Below the pieces are notes generated by a model. The model had not been told where the DNA came from, did no database searches, and worked only from the letters and a program-made list of their open reading frames with translations. Position numbers and translations under genes: made by a program. This document shows, one piece after another, positions 45,186 through 54,583 of a stretch of 64,000 bases of DNA (position 1 is its first letter; each line of letters begins with the position of its first letter). Source of the stretch: Gordonia amicalis NBRC 100051 = JCM 11271. Lineage in GTDB: Bacteria; Actinomycetota; Actinomycetes; Mycobacteriales; Mycobacteriaceae. The DNA lies in contig NZ_BANS01000021.1 of assembly GCF_000332995.1 (NCBI RefSeq), positions 1 to 64,000 on the forward strand, written 5' to 3'.

Positions 45186-46544
45186 CTACTCGGGCGGCGG
45201 CTGCTTGCGGAAGGTGCGCGTCGACGAATCGTCGGCCGGGGGCTCGCCACCGTCGACCTTCGGGATCTGCTCGGTCGGCCGCTCCCACGGGTTACCCGCT
45301 GACGGTGCGGCACCGGCCGGAGGGACATCCCGCTTGATCAGTCGGGTGTCGCGGTCGTCCGCGGCGGGCGGGGCGCCGACCGGACCGGCGGTGGCCACGA
45401 CGGCGTCGTCGCGACGTCCGCGGAGGAACAGCAGGACCGCGGCGGCCAGCAGGATGGCGCCGATGACGCCGAGGATGATCGGCACCCAGGTGCCGCCGAC
45501 CTTCAGCTGGTTCAGGTAGCCGCTGGCCTTGTCGGCCTGGTTGGCGACGGTCTGGTCGGCCCACTTGAACGTGCCCTTGAGCGCGTCCATCCGGAATTCA
45601 CGAACCGGCGCCGGAGTGGCCTCGCTCTGGTCGGGCGACTTGAAGTACTGGTGCTGGTCCTCGCGACCGTCGACGATGGTGCCGGTCTCGGGTTCGACCC
45701 ACACGTGGCGGGTCGCCGCCGCGTAGCGGTGCATGGTGACCGGATCGTTCGGGCGGACGCCGCGGCCGGTGATGCCCCACCACCTGGCGGGCATGGTCAG
45801 CATGGTGCCGAGAGCGGCCTCACCCTGGGCGTTCGGCAGCGACGACAGATCGGTCTCGGGGACGTCGCACGCGAAGTGATACGTCTTGACCCCGTCGATC
45901 TCCTCCTCGCCCTGGAACTTGGCCGCGCAGTCCTGGCGGGTGTTCAGGTCGTAGTACGCGTAGTCGCGCTTCTGGACGTCGAAGCCGAACTTGTACTGGA
46001 AGCCGGTGCGGTTGTCGAGGGTGACCGACACGTCGTTGACGTTGCCGCCCGGCGGGACGGCCTCGAGCTGCAGCGAGCTCACGGCGCCGTTGGGAACCGA
46101 GGTCTTCCGGTTCACCGACACGCGGTCGATGGACGCGGTGAGCAAGCCGTCCTTGCAGGTGCGGGTCTCACCGGCAGCGGCGACGCTCGGCTCGGTCTCC
46201 TGACCGTCGGCGTCCCGGAGCCGGTCGATCAGAACGGTCTGCGCGGACTGCAGGCTCGCCTGGCGGCTGTCCGACGGTTCGGTGATGATCGAGCGGCGTT
46301 GCTGGGTGAGGTGCGCCTCGAGTGTGCGGGCACGGTCCTCGGACACCGAGCAACGGTCGAAGATGACGGCCGGGAACCGGTCGCCCGTCGAACCGTCGGC
46401 CGCCACCGTCGTCGCGTCGGAGGTGATGTCCAGGTCCAGCGGCACCACCTTCAGTTGCGGCACCAGGTAAAGCGGGATGGCGATGGCCGCCGCGATGAAC
46501 GCGGCGCCAAAGAATGCCAGCAGTGCCGGCACGAAACGTCTCAT
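45186..46544 (-). CDS. DUF3068 (PorA-family) membrane protein
   Basis: 452 residues. An N-terminal TM (RRFVPALLAFFGAAFIAAAIAIPLYLVPQLKVVPLDLD) acts as anchor or uncleaved signal, a large ~330-residue exported domain follows (rich in beta strands, with Cys65, Cys142), then a C-terminal TM (WVPIILGVIGAILLAAAVLLFL) and a cytoplasmic Pro/Asp-rich tail. DUF3068 proteins are present in mycolata and were annotated as porin PorA family, but a pore is not shown. Ends in a strong terminator. Confidence 0.92.
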   Translation of the reverse strand: MRRFVPALLAFFGAAFIAAAIAIPLYLVPQLKVVPLDLDITSDATTVAADGSTGDRFPAVIFDRCSVSEDRARTLEAHLTQQRRSIITEPSDSRQASLQSAQTVLIDRLRDADGQETEPSVAAAGETRTCKDGLLTASIDRVSVNRKTSVPNGAVSSLQLEAVPPGGNVNDVSVTLDNRTGFQYKFGFDVQKRDYAYYDLNTRQDCAAKFQGEEEIDGVKTYHFACDVPETDLSSLPNAQGEAALGTMLTMPARWWGITGRGVRPNDPVTMHRYAAATRHVWVEPETGTIVDGREDQHQYFKSPDQSEATPAPVREFRMDALKGTFKWADQTVANQADKASGYLNQLKVGGTWVPIILGVIGAILLAAAVLLFLRGRRDDAVVATAGPVGAPPAADDRDTRLIKRDVPPAGAAPSAGNPWERPTEQIPKVDGGEPPADDSSTRTFRKQPPPE

Positions 46545-46647
46545 GTGTGACTCCTGTGAATCAGCAGCTAATCGCTCTCACCCTAGCGGTCGATTCGCGC
46601 TCCGTACGCGTCAGTAGGCCCGACATGCCGCGATTTACCACCGTGCA

Positions 46648-48024
46648 TCAGCTCATTCGTTCACGGTCGGCCCGGCGATCGCGCTCGGCCTCCTTCAGGA
46701 TGCCGGCCATGTAGCCGTAGATCTCCTTGTCCGACATGGCCTTCCATCGTGGCGCCAACAGCTTCATGTACTTCTCGACGTACAGCAGCTGTTTGCCGAC
46801 GAGAACCAGTTCGCGCGGCAGCCGGGCGTCGTGGGCCTTGGCCACGGCGGCGAGTTGTCGGCCCAGGTCGGTGTAGGACATCGAACCGAGATCGGTCGTC
46901 GACAGCGGGGTCGTCACCTTCTTGATGTCCTCGGCGCCCTTGACGGTCGACCCCGGCTTGTGGACGGCGCCCAGCAGGAAGATCGCGCGGCCAGCGGATT
47001 CGTAGTCTGCCCGGACCACCAGATCGACGACGAGTTGGCGAAGGATCCGGCGCGTGCGCGGGGTGAACCGGCCGACGATGCCGAAGTCGAGCAACACGAT
47101 CTTCCCGGTTTCGTCGACGAGGACGTTGCCGGCGTGCAGATCGCCGTGGAAGAGGCCGCCGTGGAATGCCGAGTCGAGGAGCGACAGCAACAGGTTCCGG
47201 CACAGCGCGACGCCGTCGTGACCGGCCGCCCGAACCGCGGCGGCGTCGTCGATCCGGACCGCGTGGATGCGCTCCATGGTCAGGACGCGCGGCGTCGTGA
47301 ACTCGTCGTACACGTGCGGGACGCGGACACGATCCCCGAAGGGGCCCGGTTGCAGGCACTCGAACCATTCCCGCATGGTGTCCGCCTCGATCCGGAAATC
47401 CAGTTCGGCATCGAGGCCGGCCGCGAAATCCTCGACGACGTGGCGCGCGCTGAGCATCCGGCCGTACTCGGAGACCTCGACGAGACCGGCGAGACGTTCG
47501 AGGATCGCGACGTCCGGGGCGAGCCGGTCGGCAATCCCGGGTCGCTGGATCTTGACGACCACTTCTTCGCCGCTGTGCAGGGTCGCGGTGTGGACCTGCG
47601 CGATCGACGCCGAGGCGATCGGCACCGGATCGAACTGCGCGAAGACCTCTTCGGGCGGGCGGCCGAGTTCGGCGACGAACTGTGCACGCATCTCGTCGGG
47701 GTCGGCCGGTTTCACGCGATCGAGCAGCGTCTCGAACTCCGAGGAGAGGGCGTCGGAGAAGACGCCGGGACTCGAGGCGATCAGCTGCCCGAGCTTCACG
47801 TAGGTCGGACCCAGATGCTCGAAGGTGGCCCGCAGTTCATGCGCCGCGCGCGCAGCAGTGGGCGCGCGACCGCGAATCGCGTCGCCTGCCGTGTGGAGGA
47901 CTAACCGTCCGAGGCCCGCAGCCGCGTGGGCGGTGGTTGCCCCGAATCGCGTGACCTCGGCGATGGGCGACACCGGATGCAACTGCGTGCGCCGGCCGTC
48001 GTCGACCGAGCTGTTGATCGTCAC
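46648..48024 (-). CDS. AarF/UbiB (ABC1) family atypical kinase
   Basis: 458 residues. KxGQ motif in LGPTYVKLGQLIASSPGVF (about residue 75), nucleotide loop ASASIAQVHTA (Ala-rich, as in ADCK/UbiB), VVVKIQRPG (ion-pair Lys), catalytic FHGDLHAGNVLVDETGKIVLLDFGIVGRF. The family supports isoprenoid-quinone/lipid metabolism through ATP hydrolysis and has poor protein-kinase activity. No C-terminal TM pair is evident here. Single gene, 103 bp from the DUF3068 gene. Confidence 0.93.
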   Translation of the reverse strand: MTINSSVDDGRRTQLHPVSPIAEVTRFGATTAHAAAGLGRLVLHTAGDAIRGRAPTAARAAHELRATFEHLGPTYVKLGQLIASSPGVFSDALSSEFETLLDRVKPADPDEMRAQFVAELGRPPEEVFAQFDPVPIASASIAQVHTATLHSGEEVVVKIQRPGIADRLAPDVAILERLAGLVEVSEYGRMLSARHVVEDFAAGLDAELDFRIEADTMREWFECLQPGPFGDRVRVPHVYDEFTTPRVLTMERIHAVRIDDAAAVRAAGHDGVALCRNLLLSLLDSAFHGGLFHGDLHAGNVLVDETGKIVLLDFGIVGRFTPRTRRILRQLVVDLVVRADYESAGRAIFLLGAVHKPGSTVKGAEDIKKVTTPLSTTDLGSMSYTDLGRQLAAVAKAHDARLPRELVLVGKQLLYVEKYMKLLAPRWKAMSDKEIYGYMAGILKEAERDRRADRERMS

Positions 48025-48247
48025 CGTCGGCCATTGTAACGATCTTTGAAGTCCGATCCAGTGTCCGTACGTGCTGCGTCGGCTCCCGACGTGCCGTTCT
48101 GGCGATGACGCACGCGCGACGGCAGACTTGTCACGTGCCGACCCATGCGCACCTGCGCATCGGTCGCCCCGAACGCATCAGCCCCCGAACACACATCAGC
48201 CCGCGAACACTTCAGTCCCTGAACATCCAGCCCTAGGAGTCCCCCGC

Positions 48248-49291
48248 ATGCCCACGACGGTCAACGCGTACATCGCCCCGGCAGCAGATCGCCCGCTCGA
48301 GCCGACCACGATCGAACGGCGCGACCTCGGCCCGAACGACGTCGCGATCGCCATCGCCTACGCCGGGATCTGCCACTCCGACATCCACACCGCACGCGAC
48401 GAATGGGGTGGCACCCGGTTCCCGGTGGTCCCGGGGCACGAGATCGCCGGTACGGTCTCCGCCGTCGGTGAGGGCGTCACCCGGTACGCGGTCGGGGATC
48501 GCGTGGGCGTGGGCTGTTTCGTCGACTCCTGCCGTGAATGCGAGCCGTGCAGACTCGGTGAGGAGCAGTACTGCGAGCGCGGCAGCACCGGGACGTACAA
48601 CGCGCTCGGCCGGGACGGGCAACCCACGCACGGCGGCTACAGCACCTCGATCGTCGTCGACGAGAACTATGTCTGCCGCATCCCGGAGGGGATCGCGCTC
48701 GACGAGGCGGCTCCGCTGCTGTGCGCGGGGATCACGCTGTATTCGCCGTTGCGGCACTGGGGTGCGGGTCCCGGCAAGAAGGTGGCGATCGTCGGTCTCG
48801 GTGGCCTCGGACATGTCGGGGTCAAGATCGCCCACGCGCTCGGCGCCGAGGTGACGGTGCTGTCGCAGTCGCTGAAGAAGATGGAGGACGGCTTGCGTCT
48901 CGGGGCGGACCACTACCACGCGACGAGTGATCCGCAGACCTTCCGCGACCTGCGCAACTCCTTCGACCTGATCCTCAACACCGTGTCCGCGAACCTGCCG
49001 ATCGGCAAGTACCTGGGCATGCTCGCCCTCGACGGCACCCTCGTCGAACTCGGTCTGCCCGAACATCCGATCGACGTCCCGGCCGGTGCGCTGATCGGCA
49101 AGCGGCGCAGCTTCTCCGGTTCGATGATCGGGGGGATCGCCCAAACCCAGGAGATGCTCGACTTCTGTGCCGAGCACGGCATCGGTGCGGAGATCGAGGT
49201 GATCTCGGCCGATCGGATCAACGAGGCATACGACCGCGTGGTCGCGTCGGACGTGCGCTACCGGTTCGTGATCGACGCCGCCACGCTCTGA
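48248..49291 (+). CDS. zinc-dependent NAD(P) alcohol dehydrogenase (AdhC/CAD type)
   Basis: 347 residues. Catalytic zinc ligands in [29 protein letters not shown], structural-zinc Cys cluster [21 protein letters not shown], and nucleotide motif [20 protein letters not shown]. Matches cinnamyl/NADP alcohol dehydrogenases of mycobacteria, which reduce medium-chain and aromatic aldehydes. The ATG at 48248 has AGGAG nine bases upstream; the open frame runs back to 48071 through a degenerate Pro/His-rich repeat (CCxGAACA) that is not likely coding. Confidence 0.95.
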   Translation: MPTTVNAYIAPAADRPLEPTTIERRDLGPNDVAIAIAYAGICHSDIHTARDEWGGTRFPVVPGHEIAGTVSAVGEGVTRYAVGDRVGVGCFVDSCRECEPCRLGEEQYCERGSTGTYNALGRDGQPTHGGYSTSIVVDENYVCRIPEGIALDEAAPLLCAGITLYSPLRHWGAGPGKKVAIVGLGGLGHVGVKIAHALGAEVTVLSQSLKKMEDGLRLGADHYHATSDPQTFRDLRNSFDLILNTVSANLPIGKYLGMLALDGTLVELGLPEHPIDVPAGALIGKRRSFSGSMIGGIAQTQEMLDFCAEHGIGAEIEVISADRINEAYDRVVASDVRYRFVIDAATL

Positions 49292-49336
49292 CCCCCGTCT
49301 GTTGCCCGGCACGCCGACCGGCGGCCGGGCCGGGAT

Positions 49337-49361
49337 GTTTGAGGGCCTCCTCGCTGGGCAC
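49337..49361 (+). promoter_or_regulatory. possible general-stress sigma promoter before the baeRF gene
   Basis: GTTT (49337-49340), 15-bp spacer, GGGCAC (49356-49361). Similar to the GTTT-N15/16-GGGTAT SigF/SigB pattern with one or two mismatches in the -10 box. 46 bp before the ATG at 49407. Confidence 0.3.
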
Positions 49362-49406
49362 CCGTAGAGGGTCGACGTGCCCGAACAACCCGTGAGGAGA
49401 CCGCGC

Positions 49407-50540
49407 ATGAACTCGACCCGACTTCGAGCGCTGACGACCACGACAGGTCCGTTCGCCTCGGTCTACATCGACGATTCGCACAACACCGAAGATGCCGCGC
49501 ACGCGATGGAATTGCGTTGGCGCGCATTGCGCGACGAACTGATCTCGGCCGGAGCGGAACCCGCTGTCGTCGATCCGATCGGCACCGCCCTCCTCGGCCA
49601 GGTGCCGTCGGTCGGTGTCAGTGGTCGAGCGGTGATCGCCGGTCCGGACGGAGTGATCCTCGACGAGCAGCTCATCCGTCCACCGGTGACCCCGACGGCC
49701 CGTTACTCGCCGGTGCCCTATCTGGTCCCGCTGATCGAGCACGGCACCGCGTCGCCCTGCCACGTGGTCGCCGCCGTCGACCACACCGGGGCCGACATCG
49801 AGGTCTTCGCTGCCGGTGGGGTGTCCGTGAAGACCGAAACCGTTGAGGGCGAAGGGTATCCGGTGCATCACGCGGCAAGTGCCGAGTCCCCCGGATACGG
49901 CGACCCGCAGCAGCGCAGCGACGAAGAAAGACGCAAGAACATCCGGGCGGTGGCCGAGCGCCTGACCGCCATCGTCGACGCCGACGACCCCGAGATCGTC
50001 TTCGTCATCGGCGAGACATCCTCGACCGCCGATCTGACCGCCGCGGCTCCCGAGCGGCTGGCCACGCGACTCGTCGATCTGCACCTGGGCGCGCGGCGCG
50101 GCGGAGTGGCCGACGCCGACGTCCGCCGTGCTGTCGCCGAAGAATTCGCGCGGCGCCAGAACGAGCTGATCGCCGATGTGGCCGAACGTTTCGAGGCCGG
50201 GCTCGGTCATGATCCGGCACTCGCCGTCGAAGGTCTCACCGCCGTCTGCGGCGCGCTGCGGAACGGCGAGGTCGAAACGCTGATCATCGGTGACCTCGAC
50301 GGCGCGACGGTCGTCGACGGCGGACCGGACGCGGGTGGGGTCGCAACTCTCGCACCGACTCCGGAGAATCTCTCGGAGCTCGGACTGGCACCCGAGCGGA
50401 CGCTCCTGGCCGACGAGGCGCTGCCGCTCGCGGCGGTCATGATCGGCGCCGAGTTGGTGCGAGTGGACGAACGGATCGCCCCGCGTGACGGGGTGGGTGC
50501 GGTGTTGAGGTATTCGCCTCGTTCTCCGGCCCTGGGCTGA
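49407..50540 (+). CDS. Rv2629-like protein with eRF1/Vms1-related (baeRF) domains
   Basis: 377 residues. N-terminal alpha/beta block (FASVYIDDSHNTEDAAHAMELRWRALRDEL), a central ~residues 115-230 beta/alpha domain with YLVPLIEHGTASPCHVVAAVDHTGADIEVFAAG and a C-terminal eRF1-domain-3-like part (EVETLIIGDLDGATVVDGG). This is the bacterial and archaeal eRF1-like (baeRF) group thought to act on stalled ribosomes or tRNA. Rv2629 of M. tuberculosis is in the dormancy regulon. The ATG at 49407 has GAGGAGACCGCGC upstream. It leads the DUF6766 gene by 40 bp. Confidence 0.85.
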   Translation: MNSTRLRALTTTTGPFASVYIDDSHNTEDAAHAMELRWRALRDELISAGAEPAVVDPIGTALLGQVPSVGVSGRAVIAGPDGVILDEQLIRPPVTPTARYSPVPYLVPLIEHGTASPCHVVAAVDHTGADIEVFAAGGVSVKTETVEGEGYPVHHAASAESPGYGDPQQRSDEERRKNIRAVAERLTAIVDADDPEIVFVIGETSSTADLTAAAPERLATRLVDLHLGARRGGVADADVRRAVAEEFARRQNELIADVAERFEAGLGHDPALAVEGLTAVCGALRNGEVETLIIGDLDGATVVDGGPDAGGVATLAPTPENLSELGLAPERTLLADEALPLAAVMIGAELVRVDERIAPRDGVGAVLRYSPRSPALG

Positions 50541-50580
50541 GGCCCGGCCGGCGTCGGTGATCGGAGAGGGGCCGGTTCTG

Positions 50581-51246
50581 ATGATGCGCCGCGTCTTACG
50601 CGACAACGGGCTGTTCCTGGCCTGTTCGGCGCTGTTTCTCGTCTTCATGTTCGGGATGATCGTGTCCGGTTGGCATGCCTTCAACGCCGAGCAGATGTCC
50701 CACGGCGCCGCGTCGGTCTCGCTGTCGGGGTACCTGCGCACCGGCGAATTCGTCGAGGCGACGTTCGAGAACTGGGAATCCGAGTTCCTCCAGATGGGCA
50801 TGTACGTCGTGTTGACGGCTTTTCTGTATCAACGGGGTTCGTCGGAGTCCAAACCCGTGGATTCCGAAGCGCCGCAGGACGTGGACCCTCGCGCGGAGAA
50901 GGACCAGGCCGGTGCCCCATGGCCGATCCGCCGCGGTGGGTGGGTTCTCGCGGTATACGAGAACTCGTTGTCGATAGCGTTTTTCGCGCTGTTCCTCGCC
51001 TCGTTCGTCCTGCACGCCGTCGGCGGCGCGCGTGCGTACAGCACCGAGCAGGAGCAACACGGTGAGGCCGCGGTAACGGTCTGGCAGTACCTCACCACAT
51101 CGCAGTTCTGGTTCGAGTCGATGCAGAACTGGCAGAGCGAATTCGTGGCGGTGGCCGCGATCGTCGTATTGTCGGTCGTACTGCGACAACGCAATTCGGC
51201 GGAATCCAAGCCCGTCGCCGATCCCCACCTGGCGACGGGGGCCTGA
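50581..51246 (+). CDS. DUF6766 membrane protein with an internal duplication
   Basis: 221 residues. Two halves repeat the same order: RDNGLFLACSALFLVFMFGMIVSGWHAFN ... FENWESEFLQMGMYVVLTAFLYQRGSSESKP and YENSLSIAFFALFLASFVLHAVGGARAYS ... MQNWQSEFVAVAAIVVLSVVLRQRNSAESKP. Each has two TM helices with a conserved N/Q-W-x-S-E-F just before the second. Function unknown. It starts at the ATG at 50581, with GAGAGGGG nine bases away; the GTG at 50557 is possible. Likely co-transcribed with the baeRF gene. Confidence 0.85.
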   Translation: MMRRVLRDNGLFLACSALFLVFMFGMIVSGWHAFNAEQMSHGAASVSLSGYLRTGEFVEATFENWESEFLQMGMYVVLTAFLYQRGSSESKPVDSEAPQDVDPRAEKDQAGAPWPIRRGGWVLAVYENSLSIAFFALFLASFVLHAVGGARAYSTEQEQHGEAAVTVWQYLTTSQFWFESMQNWQSEFVAVAAIVVLSVVLRQRNSAESKPVADPHLATGA

Positions 51247-51254
51247 TCAGGTCG

Positions 51255-51500
51255 TCACAGCACCATCACGATGAGCCCGACGATGATGACGAGCATCGCG
51301 ATCACCAGGAGACCGACGCCGAGGAAGGCGCCGACCCCGCCGGCCGGAAAGTGTTTCGTCCGATTGGGTTGTTCGTGCGAGAGCCCCGACGTCTGGGGGG
51401 TGTCGGGTGGAGTGTCGCCGGGTGCCACACCGCCACCGGACTCCAGATCGGGTGTCTCCTCCGGCGCTGGGTCCATGGACTTGCGCTGTTCGTCAGACAT
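51255..51500 (-). CDS. DUF6480 family small membrane protein
   Basis: 81 residues. N-terminal acidic Pro-rich segment (MDPAPEETPDLESGGGVAPGDTPPDTPQTSGLSHEQPNRTKHFPAGGVGAFLG) then one TM at the very C-terminus (LLVIAMLVIIVGLIVMVL), so it is a tail-anchored protein. The EETPDLE..GGVPPGDTPP.T..... pattern is the DUF6480 signature. Found in actinobacteria near stress genes. Convergent with the DUF6766 gene, 8 bp apart. Confidence 0.85.
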   Translation of the reverse strand: MSDEQRKSMDPAPEETPDLESGGGVAPGDTPPDTPQTSGLSHEQPNRTKHFPAGGVGAFLGVGLLVIAMLVIIVGLIVMVL

Positions 51501-51509
51501 GCTCGTGGC

Positions 51510-51535
51510 ATACCCACGTCACGAAGGGCCTACAC
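51510..51535 (-). promoter_or_regulatory. GTGT-N16-GGGTAT box directly before the DUF6480 gene
   Basis: On the minus strand GTGT (51535-51532), 16 bp, GGGTAT (51515-51510). It is 10 bp from the ATG, which would make the mRNA leaderless or nearly so. A better-spaced alternative is GTTC (51633-51630), 16 bp, GGGTAT (51613-51608). Confidence 0.35.
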
Positions 51536-51567
51536 CTCGTGGGAGGCCGTCCTCACGGATTTCCGGT

Positions 51568-51593
51568 GTTTAGAAACCGAACACCCCGGGAAG
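51568..51593 (+). promoter_or_regulatory. GTTT-N16-GGGAAG box before the acidic small protein
   Basis: GTTT (51568-51571), 16-bp spacer, GGGAAG (51588-51593), 48 bp before the ATG at 51642. The same stretch carries the dyad GGTGTT (51565-51570) / AACACC (51580-51585). It lies between divergent DUF6480 and acidic-protein genes. Confidence 0.3.
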
Positions 51594-51641
51594 TCGCACA
51601 TGTCCGGATACCCGAAACGGATTGGCGGTGAACACACCTAG

Positions 51642-51842
51642 ATGTCCGAAGAACTACCGATGGAGCCGGCCGAGACCGGTTCACCGGACCAGACCCCCGA
51701 CGACGCCCGCCGCAAGGTGGACGAACTCGAGGCAGAACACGTCGACGAGCCTACGGAGAAGGAGAACGAGGCTCAGCCCACGTCGGGCGACGAGGAGGAC
51801 CTCGAGTCGCCGGCCGCCGGCGAGCCCGAGCCGCCGGACTGA
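51642..51842 (+). CDS. small acidic hydrophilic protein
   Basis: 66 residues, extremely acidic and without hydrophobic core: ELPMEPAETGSPDQTPDDARRKVDELEAEHVDEPTEKENEAQPTSGDEEDLE. Probably disordered. No domain. Such short Glu/Pro-rich proteins are common in actinobacterial stress regions. The ATG at 51642 has only a weak GGCGGTGAA box. It sits between the DUF6480 and four-TM protein genes and might be co-transcribed with the latter. Confidence 0.6.
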   Translation: MSEELPMEPAETGSPDQTPDDARRKVDELEAEHVDEPTEKENEAQPTSGDEEDLESPAAGEPEPPD

Positions 51843-51915
51843 CCCCGGCGGACCGACCGTCGGTGGATGAACAACCGTCGAGCGCCAGGAGGGCAGGAGA
51901 ATCTCGAGTCTGCGA

Positions 51916-52974
51916 ATGGTGGCCGAACACGGGTTGCCCGAGACGTTGATCACGAACGGCGAGGACCGGATTCGCGGGATCGCCGAGCGATTCGGGATGG
52001 ATTACCGCGGAGTCACCGTCACCCGTGACACCACACTCCAGATGACCCCGCGCGGCGATCTGGAGACCGTCTGGGGTGCCGACCGGGTCCCGGACGAAGT
52101 CGTCGTGTTTGTGACCGAGATGCCTCGCCTGTTCACCGTCCGCGGGGGTCTCGGCGGTGACCGGCGTACCCGGGACAGTGTCGTGCTGGCCGAACTCGAC
52201 CGGGTACGTGGGGCCGCGGTGATCTCCCTGCCGGCGCTCGGGCCATCCCCCCGCCGGCGGCTCGGCAACCTCATCGCGACGGTGGTGTCCTCTCTGAAGG
52301 ACTCCTCGACCGAGTCGTTCGAGCGGTCCCGCGGACTGCTGGTCGAACGCGATGGTGAGACGGAATATGTTGTGGCCCCGGGTATCACCCCTCGGATGCG
52401 TTTGACGGCGGGGATGGTGCGCGGCAACCGGCCGTGGCGACTGATCCCGACGCTCACGGGCATGACGGCGGCCGCTGCCGCGGCGGCGTCGTTCGGTGTC
52501 TTCTTCTCCACCATCTGGTCGATGGCCAACGCGCTCAGTCCATGGCGTCTGGCCGCCATCTCCATACTGTCGATGGTCCTGGCAACGCTCTGGCTGATCG
52601 TCAACAACCGCCTCTGGGAACGGACGACCGACACCTACCGACCACGCGCCCGGCTCTACAACACGGCCACGGTCTGCACCGTCGCCTTCAGCGCGGTGGT
52701 CCTCTACGTGGGCCTGTTCGTCGCGGTCCTCGTCGCCGCCATGACCGTCATCGAGGAGACCTTTCTGTCCTCGCAACTCGGCTTCCGGGCCGGGCTGGTC
52801 AACTACGTCAACCTCGCATGGCTGGCGACGTCGATGGGGATCTTCGCCGGTGCGCTCGGTTCCAGCGCCGACAGTCACGACGACGTGCTCAGGGCGACAT
52901 ACGGCTATCGAGAACGCCTGCGACGCCGCGCCGCGAAGTCGTCACACAGCGGCGAGATGAGCGAAGCCCATTGA
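51916..52974 (+). CDS. four-TM membrane protein with a conserved N-terminal domain, unknown
   Basis: 352 residues. The N-terminal ~170 residues are soluble (VWGADRVPDEVVVFVTEMPRLF ... AAVISLPALGPSPRRRLGNLIATVVSSLKD); then four TM helices in two pairs (residues ~180-235, LIPTLTGMTAAAAAAASFGVFF and AAISILSMVLATLWLIV; ~255-320, FSAVVLYVGLFVAVLVAAMTVI and VNLAWLATSMGIFAGALGSS) and a basic tail. Found in several actinobacteria beside stress genes. Function unknown. The best ribosome box (AGGAGA) is 16 bp from the ATG, so the true start may differ. Confidence 0.8.
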   Translation: MVAEHGLPETLITNGEDRIRGIAERFGMDYRGVTVTRDTTLQMTPRGDLETVWGADRVPDEVVVFVTEMPRLFTVRGGLGGDRRTRDSVVLAELDRVRGAAVISLPALGPSPRRRLGNLIATVVSSLKDSSTESFERSRGLLVERDGETEYVVAPGITPRMRLTAGMVRGNRPWRLIPTLTGMTAAAAAAASFGVFFSTIWSMANALSPWRLAAISILSMVLATLWLIVNNRLWERTTDTYRPRARLYNTATVCTVAFSAVVLYVGLFVAVLVAAMTVIEETFLSSQLGFRAGLVNYVNLAWLATSMGIFAGALGSSADSHDDVLRATYGYRERLRRRAAKSSHSGEMSEAH

Positions 52975-53020
52975 CCCGCACCCCTGTTCCGTCATAAGAC
53001 ACGATCGGAGCCCCGACACG

Positions 53021-54496
53021 ATGTCTCTGGATCAATCTCGAGCACCACTACTCGAAGCACTCGACGGGTACCGCCGCGAGAACCGGTACGGCTACACGCC
53101 GCCCGGCCACCGACAGGGTCGTGGCGTGGACGACCGCACGCGCTCGACCATCGGAGGGGCCGCCTTCGAATCGGATGTCCTCGCCTCGGGCGGTCTCGAC
53201 GACCGGCGGATGACCAACGCCTACCTGTCCGACGCCGAGGAACTCATGGCGGACGCGGTGGGCGCCGAGCTCGCGTTCTTCTCCACGTGCGGCAGTTCGC
53301 TGTCGGTGAAGGCCGCGATGATGGCCGTGGCCGGTGGCGAAGGTGGGGAACTCCTCATCACCCGGGATGCCCACAAGTCGATCGTGGCCGGGCTGATCTT
53401 CTCCGGACTACGTCCGCGGTGGGTACGTCCGCGATGGGACGAGACGCTCCACCTGACGCATCCGCCGTCGCCCGCGGAGGTACGCAAGGCGTGGGAGACG
53501 GATCCCCAGGCGTCGGGCCTGCTCATCGTGAGTCCGACTCCATATGGCACGTGTGCGGACATCCGGGCCATCGCCGACGTCTGCCACGAGTACGGCAAGC
53601 CGCTGATCGTCGACGAGGCGTGGGGCGCGCACCTGCCGTTCCACGACGAACTACCCACGTGGGCAATGGATGCCGGAGCCGATGTTTGCGTCGTCAGTGT
53701 CCACAAGATGGGCGCGGGCTTCGAGCAGGGGTCTGTCTTCCACGTCCAGGGCGACCTGATCGACCGCTCTCGGCTGTCACGGTGCGCGGACCTGCTGATG
53801 ACCACCAGCCCGAGCGTGCCGATCTATGCCGCGTTGGACGGCTGGCGTCGATACATGGTGCGGTCTGGGCGAGAAGTGCTCGGCCGAGGACTCGAGTTGG
53901 CGCGCACCGTCCGTCGCAGCGTCGACGAGATCGACGGTCTGACGGTGACGCATGACGAACTGCTCCGTGAAGAGGCCAGCCATGATCTGGATGAGATGCA
54001 GGTCCTGATCGACGTGGACGGGCTGGGGGTCAGTGGCTATCAATGCGCCGACTGGCTCCGCGAACACCATTGCGTCGACCTCGGATTGAGCGACCATCGA
54101 CGGATTCTCGCGACCATCTCGCATGCCGACGACGAGGACACCGCGGATCGGTTGCTGACAGCGCTGCGCGATCTCGCTTCCGCCGCAGACTCTTTCGATC
54201 CTCCTCGGGAGATCCGCCAGCCGTCTCCGGACGAGCTGCAGCTGGAGAACAGGATGCTCCCCCGTGACGCCTTCTTCGGCGACACCGAGTCGGTCTCCCT
54301 CGACGAGGCTCCGGGACGTATTGCAGCCGAACAGATCACACCGTACCCGCCCGGTATCCCGGTGGTGGTACCCGGCGAGGTGCTGAACGAGCCGGTTGTC
54401 GAGTACCTACGGACCGGGAAGAACGCCGGGATGAACCTGCCAGACGCCGCAGACGACGCCCTGGACACCATCAAGGTGGTGTGCCGCCCTACGTGA
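53021..54496 (+). CDS. Orn/Lys/Arg decarboxylase family PLP enzyme
   Basis: 491 residues. PLP-dependent; the Schiff-base lysine is in VVSVHKMGAGFEQGSVFHVQGDLID, and the preceding PLIVDEAWGAHLPFHDELPTWAMDAGADV block carries the PLP-binding Asp. N-terminal YTPPGHRQGRG and NAYLSDAEELMADAVGA match the SpeA/CadA/LdcC family. Decarboxylates a basic amino acid to a polyamine or diamine; acid-stress use is possible. C-terminal PPGIPVVVPGEVLNEPVVEYLRTG is also typical. Same direction as the membrane protein gene, 46 bp apart. Confidence 0.92.
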   Translation: MSLDQSRAPLLEALDGYRRENRYGYTPPGHRQGRGVDDRTRSTIGGAAFESDVLASGGLDDRRMTNAYLSDAEELMADAVGAELAFFSTCGSSLSVKAAMMAVAGGEGGELLITRDAHKSIVAGLIFSGLRPRWVRPRWDETLHLTHPPSPAEVRKAWETDPQASGLLIVSPTPYGTCADIRAIADVCHEYGKPLIVDEAWGAHLPFHDELPTWAMDAGADVCVVSVHKMGAGFEQGSVFHVQGDLIDRSRLSRCADLLMTTSPSVPIYAALDGWRRYMVRSGREVLGRGLELARTVRRSVDEIDGLTVTHDELLREEASHDLDEMQVLIDVDGLGVSGYQCADWLREHHCVDLGLSDHRRILATISHADDEDTADRLLTALRDLASAADSFDPPREIRQPSPDELQLENRMLPRDAFFGDTESVSLDEAPGRIAAEQITPYPPGIPVVVPGEVLNEPVVEYLRTGKNAGMNLPDAADDALDTIKVVCRPT

Positions 54497-54566
54497 CGGC
54501 CCTCCGCATGCTCCGGCCTCCTCGCCCAAAGCGGGGCTACTCGTAAGCCGGGAACACTGGATGAAT

Positions 54567-54583
54567 CCCGGCTCTCAGCCGGG
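54567..54583. terminator. short hairpin between convergent genes
   Basis: CCCGGCT (54567-54573), CTC, AGCCGGG (54577-54583). It overlaps the stop codon of the SRPBCC gene and could stop both transcripts. Confidence 0.5.

Noticed and set aside
48071-48247. N-terminal extension of the alcohol dehydrogenase
   Set aside because: Made of a degenerate Pro/His/Asn repeat; ATG 48248 has the correct ribosome box and the conserved N-terminus.
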